DNA from: Gnetum montanum
Taxonomy: Eukaryota > Streptophyta > Gnetopsida > Gnetales > Gnetaceae
Direction of reading: 5' to 3'
DNA length: 48,594 nucleotides
NCBI GenBank assembly: GCA_015680685.1
Contig: MNCI01006657.1
Location: 106,121-154,714, forward strand
In this document: positions 43,565-48,594 of the stretch, piece by piece
Position numbering within the stretch: the first letter of the stretch is position 1
Layout: every line of letters starts with the position of its first letter
Made by a program: the position numbers and the translations under genes
Notes under the pieces: model-generated
The model's input: only the letters and a program-made list of their open reading frames with translations
What the model was told of the DNA's origin: nothing
Database searches by the model: none

Positions 43565-43874
43565 CTAGGGTTCTTCTTCTTCCTCTTCCTCTACTACTTC
43601 ACTAGAGCCTACACCATTGCCTAGAACATGCTTAAGCAAAAAATAATAATAAATTAGCTAACAAATAAGTGACATGCAAGATTATCATAAAATAAATAAA
43701 AATAATTCAAACTAGACTAACCTGAGAGGGGCCCATGTCCATATCTAGAGTCATCCTACCAAGGCTCACCTCCAAGTTTTGGAGGATCTTCATCTCCAAT
43801 AGCTAGGTCCAATCCTCCTCATCGAGGTTAATACCCTCGAGGGTCTTTCCTTTTTCCATAGCTATCCATGTGGG
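43565..43874 (-). pseudogene. 3' end of an unidentified spliced gene
   Basis: Minus strand: the penultimate exon (43722-43874) reads IAMEKGKTLEGINLDEEDW, stop, LLEMKILQNLEVSLGRMTLD, MDMGPSQ. A 91-base intron (43631-43721) has GTTAGT at its donor and TTAAG at its acceptor. The last exon (43565-43630) reads HVLGNGVGSSEVV then seven Glu, Pro and a stop. The phase joins cleanly across the intron. An acidic C-terminal tail after a short last exon would suit a plant DNA transposon (hAT-like) or a host gene; I cannot name the family. Element T3 cuts it on the upstream side. Confidence 0.5.
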
Positions 43875-45178
43875 TGTAACGACGAAAAATTTTGATCGCT
43901 GAAAATACCGAACAAAAGTTCGCGTACACAATTTTAACCCTAGATCCATGCGAGGACCGTGCTGGAGAGAAAAAGAATCCGAGGTGCCCTAAACGGTCTT
44001 GTCGATCAGATAGGGACTTACTTGATCAGTAAATTTTTTTTTGTGATATTTGGATAATAAAATGATGGATCTTTATGGGAAGATATGATATTTTTAGCTT
44101 AGTGGGTGATTGAAAACGATGAAATAGATTTACGACGATTTGCAAGATTCGTATAGATGAGGCACAAGAGATTAGATTTAGAACAAAGGCAATCCCGAGA
44201 TCTGGGATTCACCTCATGAACAAAATATATTGAATATAACTATTACAAGTAGACTTCAATCTGGGTGAAACACATGCCAATAACAAGAAAACTGTTCAAA
44301 GATGAAGCAAGCAAAGGTCGATCTACCTCGTTCTAGCGGTGTACAAGGGAGCCGGTCCAAAGCAGAATGTCTATTAACCTACTATTCCTGACTGGAGATT
44401 CTTGTCAATTGCCTTTGATATTCTTATGATTATTGATCCTCCTTGTTCTCTTGTCAAAAGCTGTCAACAATTATCAATGGAAGGGAAAAAATTGCTCACA
44501 GAGAAAATTCATTCAATCTTTGGAGAAATTTTTGCCCCCTCTCTTTGATCTTTATCAGCTAGGGCATTTATAAGGTTAAAGTCAAGAGAAAGACGTAGTT
44601 TAGATGGCACATGTCCTAAATTTGCAAAATGCTGTTGACTTGATGTGGTGGTTGTTGAGGTCTGCGGTGCCACAAGAGCTTCAGCGACAAGAGATTTCTT
44701 GATTACACTACAATACGCTAGAGAGTGTATTGCGCCGCATGGACTGCTGATGCTTGTATTATGTCATTTCTATCTATGGTTGTATTATGCTGCACCCTGC
44801 TAAATCATGCTACACCATGCCAAATTACGCTTCATAGCATAATTTAGAGTAAAATAGTACACTTATAGAAAATTGAAGTGTTGCTAAAGTTTTTGGGCAT
44901 TTTCTGTCCTTAGTGTTGTGGAGGATTGATGCAGCGTAAGATGTCAAAAAGCTAAGGTTCTTGAAACATAGAGAATTTGAAAGGTCGAAAACTTGCCGCT
45001 GTGCACCCGTCGTTTTTCTCTATCTTCTAGAATTCATTTGTGCTATGTCGCGCAGCGTGGCAAGATAGGCTTTTAATCTAAAAATGAACTCACTGTGCTG
45101 CACCTTGTTGCAACCCTTTGCCTGAATCACTAGCTTTTTGCTAAACTGTCGAGGCCTCAAAATTTTCACAGTGTTTCA
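43875..45178 (-). mobile_element. 3' LTR of Tat-like element T3, minus strand
   Basis: On the minus strand it runs from TGAAACAC (45178) to CGTCGTTACA (43875), 1304 bases. Shared with T1 are the start (TGAAACAC..AAAATTTT), a TATA box (CCTTATAAATGCCC, complement of 44564-44577) and an end block (GTTTAGGGCACC...TTTTCTCTCCAGCACGG, then ATCTAGGGTTA). It keeps many CpGs and is visibly less decayed than T1 or T2. A GTAGC/GCATAAT-type repeat patch lies at 44750-44850. Confidence 0.88.
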
Positions 45179-45196
45179 ATGGCCCCTCTTTGTTGA
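45179..45196 (-). other. Polypurine tract of T3
   Basis: The minus strand reads TCAACAAAGAGGGGCCAT immediately before the LTR start. It is the same tract as T1's at 12020-12034, which fixes this LTR as the 3' LTR and the strand as minus. Confidence 0.85.
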
Positions 45197-46390
45197 CATT
45201 TAGAGCGCTTGCCCGAAAGATGTCGACAAAGAATACGAAACACCGGAAAGGTAAAGGCATCAACAGCTTCTGTCGAAGACTTCTCAAATGTCATTCTGTC
45301 AAACTTAGAAGTGCGAGGATGGAGGGCCATAGGCTATAGGAAGGATCTTACAAGAGTTAGAGATGGTAGGTTCGGGGAAGACTCAAATACATGAACATGA
45401 AGCTTTTCTGAACAAGTCATTACGTTCTTTCGCTAATGTGTTTTCGAAAGGTTACGTCAGCATACTGCATATGGGGGGCTTGCAAGGATGATTTTTGTTA
45501 TGCCCACATGGCCTGGATGAGTTGTTTTGCATCCATTTTGCCAAGTGTTACCTCCTGCGCTTTTTTTTTTTTTGAAAAAGTGCAGATTGCATCCCATAAG
45601 GTGAGCTACGTTACGCCTGTTCATGGACATGATGATGCAAAAGGATTGACTTATTGCTCATGTTCTGTACTAACAGAGATGAAGGTAAGGATAATTGTAA
45701 GGATAAGGAAAGAGGAAAACAAAGTAAAGCATCCGATGGAGGGAGAGGTAGGGTTTGCACTTCTAAGTAGCCAGGCTAGTCTAAGCAGCCATCTCAGAAC
45801 ACCATAACATCTCACCTTCTAATGAAATTGTTCTCGGTCAACGCTATCATAACAAGTAACCTGCCAAACATAACAAAGAACAGAGAGCTAGAAACAAATG
45901 TCTTGATCACTAAGGAGGGAGGCTATTGAAACAAGCGCCATCCAAAGAAACAAGGGGAGTGTAGACTGTTGAAATAGGGACCATAGCAAGGAGCAAGGGT
46001 GCCAATGTTGATGTCGTGGTTCATAAAGTTACTGTCGACAGCCAGATTCATCTTGCTCAAAGGACTATGCAAAGAACATGTCTGATGAATCTGCTAAGCC
46101 AGAATCTGGTGACGATGATGGATGGAGGCCGCTAAGACTATGGATGGCCACAATTTCTTCAGGGCTCCAAGTGGCGAAGTTGATCCCAGGAGCTGCAACT
46201 ATGAAGTGGCTGTCATAGAAACATCTCTGAGGGGTTAGTAGTATGCCTTTTGGCATGTCTGAGGAATTAGTAGGATGCCGATGGGGTAACGACGTTGCGT
46301 CTGTTCCAACGCCTTACCCGCTCCACCTAGTAGGGATGTAGTGCAAGAGTGATCACGCTCTCTTGTTTCATGGATTACCTACTAACAGAT
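45197..46390 (-). other. T3 3' untranslated region
   Basis: The part next to the polypurine tract matches T1 (TTCTTTGTCGACATCT, complement of about 45217-45232). The rest has no coding similarity. The 123-codon plus-strand frame at 45436-45807 is antisense to the element, has no recognisable domain, and includes a T11-derived Phe run; I take it as chance. Confidence 0.6.
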
Positions 46391-46787
46391 TCTAGTTTTG
46401 GGTCCTGGTTAACTGTTGTTGCTGGTTTTAAGTCTTAGTAGACCATGGTCCCGATTTAACGTCTGGGCAGACTGAAATCTGCTAGTTTTACGTTGTAGCG
46501 GACAATGGAAGGGCTAGTTTATGGTCCTAGTAGACCGTGCTGTGGGTGTCAGTTTTATGTCGTGACCCAGGGACAAGTCTATGCTGGTTTAGCCTCTCAA
46601 CAGATGTATGCTTACCTTGCCAATTTCATGTCATGGCAAACAGTCAGAAACTTTGCCAGTTTAGCATCTTAGCGGACGCATGCAAAAAAAATGCCAGTTT
46701 TACGTCGTAGTGGACGTTTACAACTTTGCTAGTTTTATGTCATAGCAGACATTTACAACTTTGCCAATTTTATATCATAGCAGACGT
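46391..46787 (-). repeat. TTAAACTGGC-motif array in T3, 11-12 units
   Basis: In plus orientation the unit core is GCCAGTTTTAYGTCGTAG followed by CGGAC. Examples are GCTGGTTTTAAGTCTTAGTAG, GCTAGTTTTACGTTGTAGCG, GCCAGTTTAGCATCTTAGCG, GCCAGTTTTACGTCGTAGTG and GCTAGTTTTATGTCATAGCA. Cores of about 23 bases are separated by variable spacers, giving a period of about 30-43. The last three units are most alike. On the element's own strand the motif is the one found in T1. Confidence 0.85.
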
Positions 46788-46798
46788 CTGTTACCTGA

Positions 46799-47587
46799 TG
46801 ATGAGACATGATATCACAGTTGTTGCGATATCATGTCATCCCCTACGATATCGCATACGTGATATCACGGTCCGCTGCCAAATCTATAAATAAGAGGCGA
46901 CACTCCCTTAATTTCTCATCCTATGCTAGAAGTAGCGAAGCTCTAGCAGTTCAGTCACTCTTGAGATAGAATATTTTCCATGTGCCCACAGTAGGAGTCC
47001 CCAAGTGAACAGTTCTTTATCCGAGCAGCTTTGTACCTGAATGCAAGTTGTGTACCACAATAAAGACGAGATTTGTGGATAAACCTTGCAGTACATGGAT
47101 AGGTTTTATTACATGTTATTTATTACCTTTTGTTAGCGCGACATGAGTACGACTTGGTTACGAGCATTGACGAATGTGTACAGCTAACCAAGGAATCGGC
47201 TACTCATCGCGATTAGATTCTCTCACCCTTGTCTCCTAGAATGTGGGATGAGTACGACTTGATTACGAGCATCTACGAATGTGTACGGCTAGTCAAGGAA
47301 TCGGCTGCTCATCACAGTTAGGCTAGTTAGGTGTCTCAGTACGACCACTTCGAGCACGTGTGTTACATTTGGTGATCCCAGTAACGATTAGCATTTGGTA
47401 NAAAAATCATATACCTCAGACTTACTTAACCATACATCATGACAACAACAAGTCTAGGAAGACAACGAATGATTAACCCCATGTGTTCCATGGGGATTTT
47501 AGGCATTTAGTCTACGAAGTTCAACTAGATTGCACGTGCGATGCTCATTTCATATGGTTGAGTGTAGGGGTACCTCACCACTCATCA
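46799..47587 (+). mobile_element. 5' LTR of Athila-type element C
   Basis: The 789-base LTR starts TGATGAGAC and ends CTCATCA. Four GATATC palindromic motifs (46810-46868) precede a TATA box (CTATAAATA, 46884-46892). CCCACAGTAGGAGTCCCC follows. A diverged duplication with GAGTACGACTTG and CGAATGTGTACRGCTA occurs twice (about 47148 and 47249). It keeps many CpGs. It begins at the edge of the T3 array, so C probably inserted into T3. There is a single N at 47401. Confidence 0.9.
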
Positions 47588-47588
47588 T

Positions 47589-47607
47589 TGGCATTGTTAT
47601 CAAGGAC
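47589..47607 (+). other. Primer binding site of C (tRNA-Asp, decayed)
   Basis: TGGCATTGTTATCAAGGAC aligns to TGGCGCCGTTGCCGGGGAC with transitions only. It is followed by 'TAAGTGTTTGTGCGCC', comparable with 'TTTGTTCTTTGTGTGC' in A. Confidence 0.8.
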
Positions 47608-47730
47608 TAAGTGTTTGTGCGCCGAATAGAACATAAGGAATATCACTCACATCGTTGTGAGCCTTAACGAACCTTTGGGTTAATCAAGAAAAAAAATTTA
47701 TATAACGGTGAATTAGCACACCGATTAAAA

Positions 47731-48594
47731 ATGCCTTCTTCTCATAAGAGCAACTCACCACCTAAGGACCACACACAAGACAGTCAGCAAGATAAAAAAC
47801 ATAATCAAAATCAGCCACATCCTAAACAATACAAGATAGTTTATACTCATCCCGATGAGTATATTCCAGACTTCACTTTTATCCTCCATTAAGACGAACA
47901 GCTGCGATGGAGAGATTTGCAAGATAACATTATGTTACCCCTAGATCGATCAGTCCCTCGGATGCTTTTCCGTGCCTTGGCACAGATTGGCATGCAAGAA
48001 CTATTTGCTAAATATGTTGGTGAAGATTTTGACATGAGGGATTATTATCCCACAGATGCCCAACGTATGAGAGACTTAAGGTAGGAGAGTCAACATGCTT
48101 TTCTGAAAGGCAAAGCCCTGCACGTCCTTAGTGAAATAGGAGATGAGGAACCCCTTATCACGGGTTCTTTAACAAATGATGTTTTCCCCTCCTAACGATG
48201 GTGAGGAGGAAGGGTATCAGAACCTACGATCAATGATACATATCCCTGGTTCTGATGCCTGTGAACACCAGCTGTTCACAGAGGGAACAACCACTCGTGC
48301 TAAGGACAAGCACCTTGATCGTCACCATGATCGAGGCCGTAGCAGCCGAAGAGAAGGTAAGAAACATTGTCATGGCGATGGTTCCCCTTCTTCTTCTCCT
48401 TCATCCAATCACTCATCCTCTCCTTCCACATCTGGGCGCAGCCACCATGAACATAAAGGCAAGGATAAAAGTAAGAAAGACGAAAAACCTTGATGGGAAA
48501 GTCAAGAGAGAGGACAAGGGCAAGGACGTAGGGAGAGTAGGGAACAATGCAAACATCACAGGCATCATGAAAGAGACGATCATGACGAACCCCT
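47731..48594 (+). pseudogene. Athila C gag, truncated by the window end
   Basis: From ATG 47731 the frame is nearly intact. A hydrophilic start (MPSSHKSNSPPKDHTQDSQQ) is followed by QYKIVYTHPDEYIPDFTFIL. A TAA stands in place of Gln just before DEQLRWRDLQDNIM. Then come RMLFRALAQIGMQELFAKYV and EDFDMRDYYPTDAQRMRDLR, followed by one TAG. Around 48180 a +1 shift moves the reading to 48176-48493 (PPNDGEEEGYQNL, then a Ser/His/Lys-rich basic tail). With one TAA, one TAG and one shift it is the best-preserved coding stretch in the window. Confidence 0.85.

Noticed and set aside
45436-45807. 123-codon plus-strand frame, possible small Cys-rich protein
   Set aside because: It is antisense to the T3 3' untranslated region, contains a run of Phe from a poly-T tract and has no recognisable domain or start context.
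46391-46787. Satellite or centromeric tandem repeat
   Set aside because: The spacers vary and the array is at a fixed place inside an element family, also seen in T1; it is not a long homogeneous satellite.

Overview
This window is plant nuclear DNA made almost entirely of decayed, nested LTR retrotransposons. I see no intact host gene, no RNA gene, and nothing prokaryotic. The Athila-type and chromovirus-type Ty3/gypsy proteins, tRNA-Asp and initiator tRNA-Met primer sites, heavy C-to-T/G-to-A decay and deep nesting with little removal suggest a large, slowly purged seed-plant genome. A gymnosperm is plausible but unproven. One 651-base assembly gap (12582-13232) and three single Ns (27402, 27462, 47401) are present.

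Layout. The left edge (1-~1284) is the 3' end of an unassigned LTR element. It abuts a minus-strand Athila fragment E (gag, primer site, LTR; ~1290-2597). The rest appears to lie inside one very old plus-strand Athila element F, whose RNase H (~3425-3714) and integrase (~30085-30932) are far apart. Between them sits chromovirus D (3715-29901; tRNA-Met primer site, gag, protease, truncated RT, RNase H, integrase, chromodomain). D's gag is split by Athila element A (4561-24694), flanked by a perfect CCTAG target duplication. A's gag is split by a Tat-like element T1 (5878-16148). T1's 3' LTR is in turn interrupted by the gap and a composite insert H (to ~15588). That gives five nested levels.

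To the right, F's integrase is broken by Athila element B (30933 onward). B's integrase is broken by a second Tat-like element T2 (37132 onward). Next come the 3' tail of a spliced minus-strand gene (43565-43874), a minus-strand Tat-like copy T3 (43875-46798), and the 5' end of a younger Athila element C (46799 to the window end).

Functionally the window holds two parties. Athila and chromovirus elements once carried full gag-pol. The Tat-like family (T1, T2, T3) carries gag and a protease, and the two copies that can be read lack RT, RNase H and integrase, so it probably moved in trans. This family also carries unusual short tandem motifs in its LTRs and 3' untranslated region. That non-autonomous family is the most interesting thing here. 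Every reading frame is broken by stops or shifts, so nothing in the window is expected to be active as it stands.
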